DNA from: Stutzerimonas decontaminans
GTDB lineage: Bacteria > Pseudomonadota > Gammaproteobacteria > Pseudomonadales > Pseudomonadaceae
Direction of reading: 5' to 3'
Length of the DNA stretch: 64,000 nt
Assembly (NCBI RefSeq): GCF_000661915.1
Contig: NZ_CP007509.1
Coordinates: 1,488,001 to 1,552,000 of the forward strand
Each line of letters starts with the position of its first letter. Position 1 is the first letter of the stretch. Both the position numbers and the translations under genes were made by a program. Of this stretch, positions 23,978 to 32,903 are shown piece by piece. The notes under the pieces were generated by a model. The model searched no databases. It was not told where the DNA came from and saw only the letters and a list, made by a program, of their open reading frames with translations.

Positions 23978-24163
23978 GCCCGTTTTCTGCGTGGCGATTG
24001 CTGGCACTGTCGAGCCCTTCCTGTGGCAGAAATGTTACTTGCGTCCTTTCTTTGCCATCTCTTTACGGTCCCTGACGGGGCGCGCGGTAGCCACTGCTGG
24101 TGTGCGCTGCTAAGCTCGGGCACTGATTTTTCGATATGCCCACAGCGTAATTAAGGAAACAGC

Positions 24164-24913
24164 ATGAGACTGAGACACCATCGTTTGGCACCTGCGGTTG
24201 CGCTGGTTGGCCTGGTATTGGCCGGCTGCGATTCGCAGACCAGTGCCAAGCTCGACACTCCGGCGCAAAAGGCGTCCTATGGCATCGGCCTGAACATGGG
24301 CAAGAGCCTCGCGCAGGAGGGTATGGACGATCTCGATTCCCAGGCTGTGGCGCAGGGCATCGAAGACGCCATCGGCAACAAAGAGCAGAAGCTCACCGAT
24401 GAGCAGCTGATGGAAGCATTCACCTTCCTGCAGACTCGCGCCGAAGAGCGCATGGCTGAGATGAATGCCAAGGCGGTTGAGGCCGGCAAGAAGTTCCTCG
24501 AAGACAACGCCAAGCGTGACGGGGTGAAGACCACAGAGTCTGGGCTGCAGTATGAAGTCGTCAAATCCGCCGAAGGTCGCCAGCCGACCGAGAGCGACGT
24601 GGTGACTGTGCACTACGAGGGCAGTCTGACCGATGGCACTGTCTTCGACAGCTCAATCAAGCGCGGCAGTCCTATCGATCTGCCGGTCGGCGGCGTGATC
24701 CCTGGCTGGGTCGAGGGCCTGCAGCTGATGCACGTCGGCGAGAAGTTCAAGCTCTACATCCCCAGCGAGCTGGCTTATGGCGAGCAGAGCCCGAGCCCGC
24801 TGATCCCGGCCAATTCGGTGCTGGTATTCGATCTCGAGCTGCTGGATATCAAGGGCGACGAGACCGAGCAGTCCGCAGCCGAGCAGCCTGCTGAAGCAGT
24901 CGAGCAGGAATAA
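24164..24913 (+). CDS. FKBP-type peptidyl-prolyl isomerase, lipoprotein (FkpA/Mip-like)
   Basis: A 249-residue protein with a lipobox (Leu-Val-Leu-Ala-Gly-Cys) near residue 22, so it is probably anchored in the outer membrane. Residues 30-125 are the helical FKBP_N dimerisation domain, and residues 130-228 are the FKBP catalytic domain, with Val-His-Tyr-Glu-Gly, Phe-Asp-Ser-Ser, Val-Ile-Pro-Gly-Trp and Pro-Ser-Glu-Leu-Ala-Tyr-Gly. The acidic Gln/Glu/Ala tail after 230 is extra. It should help periplasmic or outer-membrane protein folding. GGAAA lies before the start, and a strong terminator follows, so it is monocistronic. Confidence 0.93.
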   Translation: MRLRHHRLAPAVALVGLVLAGCDSQTSAKLDTPAQKASYGIGLNMGKSLAQEGMDDLDSQAVAQGIEDAIGNKEQKLTDEQLMEAFTFLQTRAEERMAEMNAKAVEAGKKFLEDNAKRDGVKTTESGLQYEVVKSAEGRQPTESDVVTVHYEGSLTDGTVFDSSIKRGSPIDLPVGGVIPGWVEGLQLMHVGEKFKLYIPSELAYGEQSPSPLIPANSVLVFDLELLDIKGDETEQSAAEQPAEAVEQE

Positions 24914-24937
24914 GCGGTTCTCTTCGCTGCAAACGAA

Positions 24938-24965
24938 AACGCCCCGATCTAGTCGGGGCGTTTTT
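24938..24965 (+). terminator. Intrinsic terminator after the FKBP gene
   Basis: A 10-bp stem (AACGCCCCGA/TCGGGGCGTT) with loop TCTAG and a T tract. On the other strand the stem is preceded by A residues, so it may also end bfrB transcription. Confidence 0.9.
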
Positions 24966-24984
24966 ATATGGGCTCGCTACTAAA

Positions 24985-25455
24985 TCAGTCGTCCATCTGC
25001 GATTGCAGATAGTTTTCCATGCCCACCTTGTCGATCAGGCTCAGCTGCGTCTCCAGCCAGTCGATGTGTTCCTCCTCGGACTCGAGGATGTCTTCCAGCA
25101 GCTCGCGACTGCCGTAGTCGCCGACGCTTTCGCAGTAAGCGATGGCGACCTTCAGGTCCTGTACTCCGCCTTGCTCGAGCCTGAGGTCGCACTCGAGCAT
25201 CTCGCGAGTGTTCTCACCGATCAGCAACTTGCCCAAATCCTGCAGATTCGGCAGGCCTTCCAGGAACAGGATGCGCTTTATCAGCTTGTCCGCATGCTTC
25301 ATCTCGTCGATGGATTCTTCGTACTCATGCTTGCCGAGCTTGCCGAGACCCCAGTCCTCATACATGCGCGCGTGCAGGAAGTACTGGTTGATGGCTACCA
25401 GCTCATTGCCGAGGATCTTGTTGAGGTGCTGAATGACCAGCTTGTCGCCTTTCAT
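24985..25455 (-). CDS. bfrB: Bacterioferritin (BfrB type)
   Basis: A 156-residue four-helix bundle protein. The di-iron ligands Glu18, Glu51, His54, Glu94, Glu127 and His130 and the haem ligand Met52 are all present, which points to an active haem-binding bacterioferritin rather than FtnA. It stores ferric iron as a 24-mer in the cytoplasm and releases it with electrons from Bfd, whose gene lies 190 bases upstream on the same strand. The residue pattern matches P. aeruginosa BfrB closely from memory. Confidence 0.95.
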   Translation of the reverse strand: MKGDKLVIQHLNKILGNELVAINQYFLHARMYEDWGLGKLGKHEYEESIDEMKHADKLIKRILFLEGLPNLQDLGKLLIGENTREMLECDLRLEQGGVQDLKVAIAYCESVGDYGSRELLEDILESEEEHIDWLETQLSLIDKVGMENYLQSQMDD

Positions 25456-25602
25456 GTAATTAGCCTGCCTGGAGCGGTGGGAATAGGACCAGTCTGGCCA
25501 CGCTATGGTGGCCTGTCAAACCTAAGCCCTTGAATGCAAAAGCTAAAACCTAGCGAGAATGGTTACGTTCCGTATTCTGATAGGCAGCTGTCTGATTGGC
25601 GG

Positions 25603-25631
25603 GCAAAAAAAAGCCGGGCATGGCCCGGCTT
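25603..25631 (-). terminator. Intrinsic terminator of bfd
   Basis: On the minus strand AAGCCGGGC and GCCCGGCTT form a 9-bp stem with a 3-base loop, followed by eight T. It separates bfd from bfrB transcription. Confidence 0.9.
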
Positions 25632-25647
25632 CACGGCTTCAGTCTGT

Positions 25648-25866
25648 TCAAGCCTGAACGAAACTCGCAGGGTAGGCGAGGGACGCCTGGGCATTTTGTA
25701 CATTGCTAAGCGTCTCACGAACGACCTGCTTGGCAACGCAAGCGCACTTGCCGCACTGGCTGGCGACACCCGTAGATTCGCGTACCTCGCGGTAGCTGCA
25801 GCAGCCTTCGTAGATGGCATCGCGAATCTGGCCGTCGGTGACACCTTGGCAAAGACAGACGTACAT
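25648..25866 (-). CDS. bfd: Bacterioferritin-associated ferredoxin
   Basis: A 72-residue [2Fe-2S] protein with ligands Cys4, Cys6, Cys38 and Cys41 (CXC-X31-CX2C). The start Met-Tyr-Val-Cys-Leu-Cys is set at the ATG at 25866; a GTG two codons upstream is unlikely. Bfd docks on BfrB and reduces its haem to mobilise stored iron. A Fur box 40-60 bases upstream predicts strong induction under low iron, as known for P. aeruginosa bfd. It has its own terminator. Confidence 0.95.
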   Translation of the reverse strand: MYVCLCQGVTDGQIRDAIYEGCCSYREVRESTGVASQCGKCACVAKQVVRETLSNVQNAQASLAYPASFVQA

Positions 25867-25904
25867 AAGCACTACCCGTAGATTTCGTTGACGGCTGAGA
25901 TGCT

Positions 25905-25926
25905 AATCAGAATGAGAATAATTGTC
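25905..25926 (-). promoter_or_regulatory. Fur box upstream of bfd
   Basis: The stretch reads, on the minus strand, GACAATTATTCTCATTCTG, which fits the repeated NAT triplets of the 19-bp Fur consensus. It lies about 40 bases before the bfd start, where iron-loaded Fur would block the promoter. Confidence 0.75.
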
Positions 25927-26069
25927 AAAGCTCACCTGTCGGGATCTGCAAGAAACTGTGCGATTTTTCTAGGCAGCGAGTGTTTTTCGCTAGTTGCTGA
26001 TCGGCGTAGCCGGGTTGAACGCGCTGCCTTTACGGTAAACTGCGCGCCTTTTTGAATTGGAGGCCGCTC

Positions 26070-26609
26070 ATGGCCCTGCAAGCCACGCCTTATAAAGTCG
26101 AGCTCAACCTCACTGACCTGGATCGTGGGGTCTACGAGAACCTGCGCTTCACCGTTGCCAAGCATCCCTCGGAAACCGAAGAGCGCCTTGGTGTGCGCTT
26201 GATCGCTTATGCGCTCTGGTACAGCGAGCAGCTAGCATTCGGCCGTGGCTTGTCAGATGTAGACGAGCCTGCACTCTGGGAAAAGAGCCTGGACGGCAGG
26301 GTGCTTCACTGGATCGAAGTCGGCCAGCCGGATGCCGAGCGGCTGACCTGGTGCTCGCGCCGCGCGGAACGCGTCAGCCTGGTGGCGTATGGAAACCTTC
26401 GCGTGTGGCAGGGCAAGGTGATTGATGCCGTAAAGGGGCTGAAGAACCTGTCCATCGCCACTATCGATTCCGAGTCGCTCGCGGCTTTGGTCAAGGACCT
26501 GCCACGGAGTCTGCAATGGGGCGTGATGATCAGCGACGGTACGCTGTTCATCACCGATGAGCGTGGCCAATTCGAAGTAAAGCTGGGTTGGTTGCTTGGC
26601 GAGCGCTGA
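26070..26609 (+). CDS. yaeQ: YaeQ-family protein
   Basis: A 179-residue protein with the YaeQ N-terminus (Tyr-Lys-Val-Glu-Leu-Asn-Leu-Thr-Asp-Leu-Asp-Arg-Gly) and the central Asp-Glu-Pro-Ala-Leu-Trp-Glu-Lys and Ile-Glu-Val-Gly-Gln-Pro segments. The family has a fold related to the PD-(D/E)XK nucleases, with Glu and Asp residues in place, but its biological role is unsettled. The start at 26070 follows TTGGAGG by five bases. It converges with the transporter gene with an 18-base gap. Confidence 0.92.
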   Translation: MALQATPYKVELNLTDLDRGVYENLRFTVAKHPSETEERLGVRLIAYALWYSEQLAFGRGLSDVDEPALWEKSLDGRVLHWIEVGQPDAERLTWCSRRAERVSLVAYGNLRVWQGKVIDAVKGLKNLSIATIDSESLAALVKDLPRSLQWGVMISDGTLFITDERGQFEVKLGWLLGER

Positions 26610-26627
26610 GAGCACTCGCCGGACCGG

Positions 26628-27848
26628 TCAGTTCTGCCAGAACTGCACGAACGCATTGAACGACATCACCACTCCAACCGCCGTGGCCAGCATGGCCAAT
26701 ATGCCGAATACCAGCATCCAGGTTGGGTGACGGTAGACGTCGCCTACGATGTTCGATTTGCGCGAGGCGAGCAGTATGCAGCCCAGTGCCAGCGGCAGCA
26801 CCAGGGCATTCAGCGTGCCCGCTACCACCAGAACCTTCACGGGCTGGCCGACCAGGCTGTAGATGAGCGTCGAGCAGGCAATAAAGGCGATCACCACTCG
26901 CTGGTTATGCCGGCGGATGCTCTCATGCAGCGAGTACATGAAGGTCACGCTGGTATAAGCGGCGCCGATCACCGATGACACCGAGGCGGCCAGCAGCACC
27001 ACGCCAAAGATCTTGTAGCCGATGGTGCCCATCGAATGGGAGAACACCGACGCAGCGGGGTTGCTCGGGTCGAGACTCAGGCCCTGGCTGACGACACCGA
27101 GGGCTGCGAGGAACAGGCAGATGCGCACGACGCCGGTGGTGGCGATGCCGATCACGGCCGCGCGAGTCACCAGCCTGACATTCTCTACGCCGGTGATGCC
27201 GGCTTCGACCAATCGATGGCCACCGGAGAACGAGATATAGCCGCCGACCGTGCCGCCTACCAATGTCACGATCGGCAGTAGCAGGATCAGCGGGTCGTCC
27301 GGGTTGAGGCTGCGACTCATGGCCTCTAGCAACGGCGGGTTCGACTGCAGCATGGCGTAGCCGATCATGCACAGCATCACCAGTCCGAGCACCTGCATCA
27401 CCGAGTCCATCACGCCCTTGGCGTTGCGTAGCAGGAAGATGCCGATGATCAGCACGGCGGCGATCAACGAGCCGATCACCGGAGGCACTCCGAAAATCAC
27501 ATTCATTGCCAGGCCGGCGCCACCGATGTTGCCAATGTTGAAGGCGATGCCGCCAAGCACGATGAAGGCGGATATCAGATGGCCGACGCCGGGTATCACC
27601 CGGTTGGCGACGTCCTGACCGCGCAGGTTGGCCACGGTGATCACCCGCCAGATATTGAGCTGGGCACCAATGTCGATGAGCAAAGAGATCAGAATCGCGA
27701 AGGCGAAACTCGCCAGATATTTCTCGGTAAACAGCGACGTTTGAGTCAGAAACGCGGGTCCGATGGACGAGGTCGCCATGATGAAAATGGCGCCCCGCAG
27801 TATGTTGCGCTGGGCGGGAGTGCCGCGTTCGGCTTGCGTGGCTTGCAT
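26628..27848 (-). CDS. NRAMP-like (YcsG-type) membrane transporter of the pxp operon
   Basis: A 406-residue protein with eleven to twelve hydrophobic helices and NRAMP-family features (Ser-Ser-Ile-Gly-Pro-Ala-Phe-Leu-Thr-Gln-Thr near residue 30). The metal-binding Asp-Pro-Gly/Met motif of true manganese transporters is not evident. In Bacillus a related gene, ycsG, sits with the 5-oxoprolinase genes. Here it follows pxpC by 114 bases on the same strand, so uptake of 5-oxoproline or a related amide is more likely than metal transport. That substrate is inference from context. Confidence 0.82.
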   Translation of the reverse strand: MQATQAERGTPAQRNILRGAIFIMATSSIGPAFLTQTSLFTEKYLASFAFAILISLLIDIGAQLNIWRVITVANLRGQDVANRVIPGVGHLISAFIVLGGIAFNIGNIGGAGLAMNVIFGVPPVIGSLIAAVLIIGIFLLRNAKGVMDSVMQVLGLVMLCMIGYAMLQSNPPLLEAMSRSLNPDDPLILLLPIVTLVGGTVGGYISFSGGHRLVEAGITGVENVRLVTRAAVIGIATTGVVRICLFLAALGVVSQGLSLDPSNPAASVFSHSMGTIGYKIFGVVLLAASVSSVIGAAYTSVTFMYSLHESIRRHNQRVVIAFIACSTLIYSLVGQPVKVLVVAGTLNALVLPLALGCILLASRKSNIVGDVYRHPTWMLVFGILAMLATAVGVVMSFNAFVQFWQN

Positions 27849-27962
27849 TGGATACCTTCTTTTTCTTGGCGTTAGGGCAGGTAGGAATGCGTCCGGGTCA
27901 TGCCCGGCAATGTTGTTCTTGTAAAAATAATTGGCTGCTGGTCAGCGGTTTCCTCTGAGCGA

Positions 27963-28877
27963 CTACCGCCACTGGGCGAGCAATTCGCGGTGCGCCCGTT
28001 GCGCGGCCTCCAGTGCAATCGGTTTGAGCCTGAGCGAGGTGCCGGGCAGGCACTGGGCCAGCTGGGCCACAGCTGCAGGTGTCAGCGCGCCGAGGCGTGG
28101 ATAGCCGCCGATTGTCTGGCGGTCGTTGAGCAGGATGATCGGCTGTCCATCGGCTGGAACCTGGATCGCGCCGAGCGAAACGCCCTCGGAAATCATTGAT
28201 GAACGTGCGCTGTGAAGTACGGGACCGCGCAGGCGGACGCCCATGCGGTCGGCTCGTTGATCGACGGTCCAGTCGCTGTTGAAGGCGTCGAACAGGCTCT
28301 GGCCGCTGAAATCACCAATCTGCGCACCGAGTACGACTGAAAGCGTCGAGCTCGATGGCGGCGTGACGGAATGCGACGGCAGTTCCCGGGAGGCGGCAGA
28401 AGCATTGCCTAGCCAGTGCAAGCGGTCGCCCTCGGTCAGCGCTTGCCCGCTACCGTCCAGGCCGCCGAGCTGCTCGCGCCGGACCGTGGCGCAGCTGCCC
28501 AGCACCGGTGCCGCCTGGAAGCCGCCCGGCGCGGCGAGATAGGCGCGAACGCCTCGCTGCGGCTGCTTGAAGATAAGCAGCTGGCTGCGACGAATCTTAA
28601 AGCTGCGCCCCGGCACGATGTCCTCGTCATCGAGCGTTGCGCCAAGGTCGGCGCCGCAGATCGCCAGGCAGGTATCGCTTTCGGCGCGCAGGCTGAAGTT
28701 TCCCAGTGTGATTTCCACCGTCGCGGCCTGCGCCGGATTGCCAAGCAGCCAGTTGGCCCATCTGTGGGACACCCAGTCCACCGGGCCGCCCTGGGTCACA
28801 CCGAGATGGCGTACGCCCATACGGCCGCCGTCCTGCAGGCTGGCCAGTGCGCCGGCGCGTTCGATAAGCAGGCTCAT
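27963..28877 (-). CDS. pxpC: 5-oxoprolinase subunit C (KipA-like)
   Basis: A 304-residue biotin-dependent-carboxyltransferase-like protein with the family signatures Ser-Leu-Gln-Asp-Gly-Gly-Arg-Met-Gly near residue 13, Gly-Val-Thr-Gln-Gly-Gly-Pro-Val-Asp near 26 and Gly-Gly-Tyr-Pro-Arg-Leu-Gly near 265. PxpA, PxpB and PxpC together hydrolyse 5-oxoproline to glutamate with ATP, removing a damage product of glutamine and glutathione metabolism. Its start overlaps the pxpB stop by four bases. Confidence 0.93.
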   Translation of the reverse strand: MSLLIERAGALASLQDGGRMGVRHLGVTQGGPVDWVSHRWANWLLGNPAQAATVEITLGNFSLRAESDTCLAICGADLGATLDDEDIVPGRSFKIRRSQLLIFKQPQRGVRAYLAAPGGFQAAPVLGSCATVRREQLGGLDGSGQALTEGDRLHWLGNASAASRELPSHSVTPPSSSTLSVVLGAQIGDFSGQSLFDAFNSDWTVDQRADRMGVRLRGPVLHSARSSMISEGVSLGAIQVPADGQPIILLNDRQTIGGYPRLGALTPAAVAQLAQCLPGTSLRLKPIALEAAQRAHRELLAQWR

Positions 28878-29581
28878 GCAGCTGTCTCCTCGAAAGGGCT
28901 GTCGTCACCGCCCAGACGGATGAATTCGGCGCGCTCGATGGGCACAAAACGCACCCGGTCCCCTGGTTGCCAGAGGCTGTAGCCGTCGAGCTCGCGGTCG
29001 AACAGGCGAGCCGGGCTGCGCCCGATCAGGTTCCAGCCGCCCGGCGAAACCAGCGGGTAGATCGCTGTCTGCCGATCGGCGATGCCCAGACTTCCCGCCG
29101 GGACCTGCTTGCGTGGTGTGGCCAGGCGTGGGCTGGCCAGACGCTCATCAACCAGTCCGAGAAAGGCGAAGCCCGGTGCAAAGCCCAAGGCGAATACCTG
29201 ATAGATGTGCGCGCTGTGCTGCTCGATTACGCCGGTTACACCGAGCCCGCTGCGCTTGCCCAGCGCTTGCAGCTCGGGGCCGACACTGGCGTTGTACCAC
29301 ACCGGTATATCGTGCAGGCGAGCACTTTCGGCAGCAGCCGGCTGCAGACCTTCAAGTGCCTGATGGAGTAGCTGGCGGGCCTTCAGGTCGTTCAGCTGGG
29401 TCAGGTCGTAATGCACCAGCAGCGTGGTGTAGGAGGGCACCAGATCGATGAGTGCACCGCCCAACGCATCCCGCACACGCTGGGTGGCGGCCAGCATCCA
29501 CGGCATATTGTCTTCGTCGATCTGGTCGAACAGGCGCAGCAGCAGGCTATCGATACCGACCACTTCGATCCGCGGCGTCAT
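28874..29581 (-). CDS. pxpB: 5-oxoprolinase subunit B (KipI-like)
   Basis: A 235-residue protein, with the start set at the ATG at 29581 that overlaps the pxpA stop (ATGA). Family markers are [12 protein letters not shown] near residue 145 and Pro-Gly-Gly-Trp-Asn-Leu-Ile-Gly-Arg near 192. It forms a complex with PxpC, and in Bacillus the paralogue KipI also inhibits the sporulation kinase. The four-base overlaps on both sides show tight co-translation. Confidence 0.93.
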   Translation of the reverse strand: MTPRIEVVGIDSLLLRLFDQIDEDNMPWMLAATQRVRDALGGALIDLVPSYTTLLVHYDLTQLNDLKARQLLHQALEGLQPAAAESARLHDIPVWYNASVGPELQALGKRSGLGVTGVIEQHSAHIYQVFALGFAPGFAFLGLVDERLASPRLATPRKQVPAGSLGIADRQTAIYPLVSPGGWNLIGRSPARLFDRELDGYSLWQPGDRVRFVPIERAEFIRLGGDDSPFEETAA

Positions 29582-30327
29582 GCGGGGAGCGCCTGCAGTG
29601 CCTGACGAATGCGCTGCACGGCGGCAATGGAGCCGGCGTTGTCGCCGTGTACGCAGAGGGTGTCGGCCTGCAGAATCAGCGCGCTGCCATCGCTCGCTGC
29701 CAGGGGTTCGCCCTTGGCCAGGCGCAGGGCCTGGTCGGCAACGGTGTCTGCATCGTGGTGGACGGCGCCTGGCAGGTTGCGCGAAACCAGCATGCCGGCG
29801 GCGTCGTAGGCGCGGTCGGCGAACACCTCGAACCACAGGGTAATGCCCATTTCCTCTGCCAGTGCCTGGCTCGTGCTGTTGTCGCGGGTGGACATCAGCA
29901 TCAGCGGCAGGTTGGCGCTGTAGGCCTTGATGGCGCTCATCACTGCGCGCAGTAGGTCGGGCTGGCGCATCATGTCGTTGTACAGCGCGCCGTGAGGTTT
30001 GACGTAGCGGACCTGCGTGCCTTCGGCGCGGCAGAGGCCGTCGAGTGCGCCAATCTGGTAGAGCAGCATGTTCTCCACTTCGGCCGGGCTGCAGGCCATG
30101 GAGCGGCGGCCGAAGCCGACCAGATCCGGATAGGCCGGGTGCGCACCGATAAGCACATCATGCTGCCGCGCCAGTGCGACGGTGCGACGCATGATCTGCG
30201 GGTCGGAGGCGTGGAAGCCACAGGCAATGTTGGCGCAGTCGATGAAGGGCATCACCTCGGCATCCAGACCCATGGTCCAGGCGCCGAAGCTTTCGCCGAT
30301 GTCGCAGTTGAGTAGCAAGCGACCCAT
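29578..30327 (-). CDS. pxpA: 5-oxoprolinase subunit A (LamB/YcsF family)
   Basis: A 249-residue protein that begins with the family motif [10 protein letters not shown] and has Ile-Ala-Cys-Gly-Phe-His-Ala-Ser near residue 36, followed by Gly-Ala-His-Pro-Ala-Tyr-Pro-Asp. It supplies the hydrolase half of the 5-oxoprolinase complex. It is the first gene of the operon and is divergent from a MarR-type regulator. The repeat and palindrome at 30373-30396 lie about 45 bases upstream. Confidence 0.94.
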   Translation of the reverse strand: MGRLLLNCDIGESFGAWTMGLDAEVMPFIDCANIACGFHASDPQIMRRTVALARQHDVLIGAHPAYPDLVGFGRRSMACSPAEVENMLLYQIGALDGLCRAEGTQVRYVKPHGALYNDMMRQPDLLRAVMSAIKAYSANLPLMLMSTRDNSTSQALAEEMGITLWFEVFADRAYDAAGMLVSRNLPGAVHHDADTVADQALRLAKGEPLAASDGSALILQADTLCVHGDNAGSIAAVQRIRQALQALPA

Positions 30328-30372
30328 TTTCTTGTCCTCGAGGGGTGGTTGGTCGAACCCGGCGGTTAGACA

Positions 30373-30396
30373 ATGATAAATCGATGATAAATTATC
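30373..30396. promoter_or_regulatory. Candidate operator between pxpA and the MarR-type gene
   Basis: ATGATAAAT occurs twice as a direct repeat (30373-30381 and 30384-30392), and the second copy is part of a perfect 11-base palindrome GATAAATTATC (30386-30396). It is AT-rich in a GC-rich region and lies about 45 bases from the pxpA start, so it suits a winged-helix regulator. Confidence 0.6.
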
Positions 30397-30506
30397 AATA
30401 TGTTTGTGGTGTTCTTTGTCGAAAGTATTAGCCTCGCTGACATTGCTGTATCCTTTCCGGCCACCTCGATACGATCGACCGCCGCTTCTTCAATCAGGAA
30501 CTCAGA

Positions 30507-31034
30507 ATGGTTGACGCCAAAAGCCCCCGTCCGTTGCGATCTTCGATCGTCGCTTCGGCGCACCTCGCCGAGCAGTCCCAGGAATTGTCCGAGCTCGAGT
30601 ACGGCATCATCGTCGCCAGCGCTGCGCTGATGCGCTGGATGGAGCGCTGCATGCAGGCTTGCGGTACGGTGGAGATGAACGCGCTGGACGTCATGGTGCT
30701 GCACAACCTCACCAGCCGCGGACGCGCCAAGCGACAGGCGGACATCTGCCTGCTGCTCAATGTGGAAGACACCCACACCGTGACTTACGCGCTGAAGAAG
30801 CTGAGCAAGCTCGGGCTGGTGGAAGGGGCGAAGCAGGGCAAGGAGATGTTCTATCGGACCACCGACAAGGGACGCGCGCTCTGCCAGGAATATGCCGATA
30901 TCCGCCGTGAATGCCTGATCGCCTCGTTCGAGAACCTCAATATCGACCCCGATGAGATCCACCGCCTGGCGGGCATGCTGCGCGCCATGTCGGGCCTGTA
31001 CGACCAGGCCGCACGTGCGGCCACCTCCCTGTAA
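30507..31034 (+). CDS. MarR-type winged-helix regulator
   Basis: A 175-residue protein with a helical N-terminus and a winged-helix domain at about residues 55-130 (Arg-Gly-Arg-Ala-Lys-Arg-Gln-Ala-Asp-Ile-Cys-Leu-Leu-Leu then Val-Thr-Tyr-Ala-Leu-Lys-Lys-Leu). This matches the predicted-transcription-regulator branch of MarR proteins. AGGAA lies eight bases upstream. Its divergence from pxpA makes it the likely regulator of 5-oxoproline use, with an effector that might be 5-oxoproline itself; both points are inference. Its 3' end lies 26 bases before recJ. Confidence 0.85.
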   Translation: MVDAKSPRPLRSSIVASAHLAEQSQELSELEYGIIVASAALMRWMERCMQACGTVEMNALDVMVLHNLTSRGRAKRQADICLLLNVEDTHTVTYALKKLSKLGLVEGAKQGKEMFYRTTDKGRALCQEYADIRRECLIASFENLNIDPDEIHRLAGMLRAMSGLYDQAARAATSL

Positions 31035-31060
31035 ACGACCTGCACCGAGCCCAAAATTCC

Positions 31061-32776
31061 ATGCGTATCGAACCCCGCCCCCTGCCCGAGCAGCTACCCG
31101 ACCTCGGCGAGCTGCCGCCGCTGCTGCAGCGCCTCTACGCGGCCCGTGGCGTGACCTGCGCAGAGGAGCTGGACAAGGGGCTGGCGCGGTTGATTCCTTA
31201 TAAGCAGCTCAAGGGCATCGATGCGGCGGTGGAGCTGCTGGTCGAGGCGCTGGAAAAGCGCCAGCGCATCCTGTTCGTCGGCGATTTCGATGCCGATGGC
31301 GCCACGGCCAGTACCGTCGGCGTGCTCGGACTGCGCCAGCTGGGTGCGGCGCATGTCGATTACCTGGTGCCCAATCGCTTCGAATATGGCTATGGCCTGA
31401 CCCCGGAAATCGTTGCGGTCGCCTTGCAGCGCGAGCCCGATCTGCTGGTGACGGTGGACAACGGCATCTCCAGTGTCGACGGCGTGGCGGCGGCCAAGGC
31501 CGCAGGGCTCAAGGTGCTGGTCACGGACCATCACCTGCCGGGTCACGAACTGCCGGAGGCGGATGCCATCGTCAATCCCAACCAGCCTGGGTGTGCCTTC
31601 CCCAGCAAGTGCATCGCCGGGGTCGGGGTCATCTTCTATGTGCTGCTGGCGTTGCGCGCGCGTCTGCGTGAGCTGGACTGGTTCGTCCGTCAGGGCTGGG
31701 TCGAGCCGAACCTCGCCGAGCTGCTCGACCTGGTGGCGCTGGGCAGCGTCGCCGACGTGGTGCCGCTGGATGCCAACAACCGCATTCTGGTCCATCAGGG
31801 TCTGGCGCGGATCCGCGCCGGGCGGGCAAGGGCGGGCCTGCGGGCGATTCTCGAAGTGGCCGGGCGCGATCATCGACGCATCACTTCCACCGATCTGGGC
31901 TTCATTCTCGGACCGCGACTCAACGCGGCCGGGCGGCTGGACGACATGTCGCTGGGCATCGAATGCCTGCTCTGCGAGGACGAGGCGCTGGCGCGCGATA
32001 TGGCGGTCCAGCTCGATGAGCTGAACAAGGACCGCAAGAGCATCGAGCAGGGCATGCAGCGCGAGGCGCTGGCGCAGCTCAAGGAGCTGCCGCTGGAAGA
32101 CCTGCCGTTCGGCCTGTGCCTGTTCGAGGCGGACTGGCACCAGGGCGTGATCGGCATCCTCGCCTCGCGCCTGAAGGAGCGCTACCACCGCCCGACCATT
32201 GCCTTCGCGGATGCTGGCGATGGGCTGCTCAAGGGCTCGGCGCGCTCGGTGCCAGGCTTTCATATTCGCGATGCGCTGGATGCGGTTGCCGCCAAGCATC
32301 CCGGCCTGATCAGCAAGTTCGGCGGGCACGCCATGGCGGCCGGGCTTTCGCTGCCGCAAGCCAACTTCGGCGCCTTCGCCGCCGCCTTCGATGCCGAGGT
32401 GCGGCGCCAGCTGTGCGAGGACGATCTCACCGGCCGGTTGCTCACCGACGGCCAGCTCAGCGTCGAGGAGTTTCACCTGGAGCTGGCCCGCGCACTACGC
32501 AACGCCGGGCCCTGGGGCCAGCATTTTCCCGAGCCGATGTTCCATGGGGTGTTCCAGCTGGTGCAGCAGCGTATCGTCGGCGAGCGCCATTTGAAGCTTG
32601 TGCTGAAGAGCGAATGTGGTTCGCTGACCCTCGATGGCATCGCCTTCAACGTCGCCCGTGAGATCTGGCCGAACCCGACGGTGCGCTGGGCGGAAGTGGC
32701 CTACAAGCTGGACGTCAACGAGTATCGCGGCCAGGAAAGCGTGCAACTGATGGTGGCGCATATCGCCCCGCGCTGA
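31061..32776 (+). CDS. recJ: Single-stranded-DNA-specific exonuclease RecJ
   Basis: A 571-residue DHH-family 5'-3' exonuclease. The motifs Gly-Asp-Phe-Asp-Ala-Asp-Gly (near residue 75), Val-Asp-Asn-Gly-Ile-Ser (near 132) and Thr-Asp-His-His-Leu-Pro (near 152) give the two-manganese site. The DHHA1 part includes Gly-Gly-His-Ala-Met-Ala-Ala-Gly near 425, and the C-terminal OB-like domain is complete. It acts in RecF-pathway recombination and mismatch repair. Length matches E. coli RecJ (577 residues). Confidence 0.97.
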   Translation: MRIEPRPLPEQLPDLGELPPLLQRLYAARGVTCAEELDKGLARLIPYKQLKGIDAAVELLVEALEKRQRILFVGDFDADGATASTVGVLGLRQLGAAHVDYLVPNRFEYGYGLTPEIVAVALQREPDLLVTVDNGISSVDGVAAAKAAGLKVLVTDHHLPGHELPEADAIVNPNQPGCAFPSKCIAGVGVIFYVLLALRARLRELDWFVRQGWVEPNLAELLDLVALGSVADVVPLDANNRILVHQGLARIRAGRARAGLRAILEVAGRDHRRITSTDLGFILGPRLNAAGRLDDMSLGIECLLCEDEALARDMAVQLDELNKDRKSIEQGMQREALAQLKELPLEDLPFGLCLFEADWHQGVIGILASRLKERYHRPTIAFADAGDGLLKGSARSVPGFHIRDALDAVAAKHPGLISKFGGHAMAAGLSLPQANFGAFAAAFDAEVRRQLCEDDLTGRLLTDGQLSVEEFHLELARALRNAGPWGQHFPEPMFHGVFQLVQQRIVGERHLKLVLKSECGSLTLDGIAFNVAREIWPNPTVRWAEVAYKLDVNEYRGQESVQLMVAHIAPR

Positions 32777-32903
32777 CGAAGCATGCCGGCCGATGATAGG
32801 CCGGCTGAATCCATCGGCATTCCCCGTCAAGACGTCTGATTGTTGCCCATGGCCGTGGCGCCTAGAGTGGCTGGACAACAACAGCGCCATGCGGGAATCC
32901 GAA

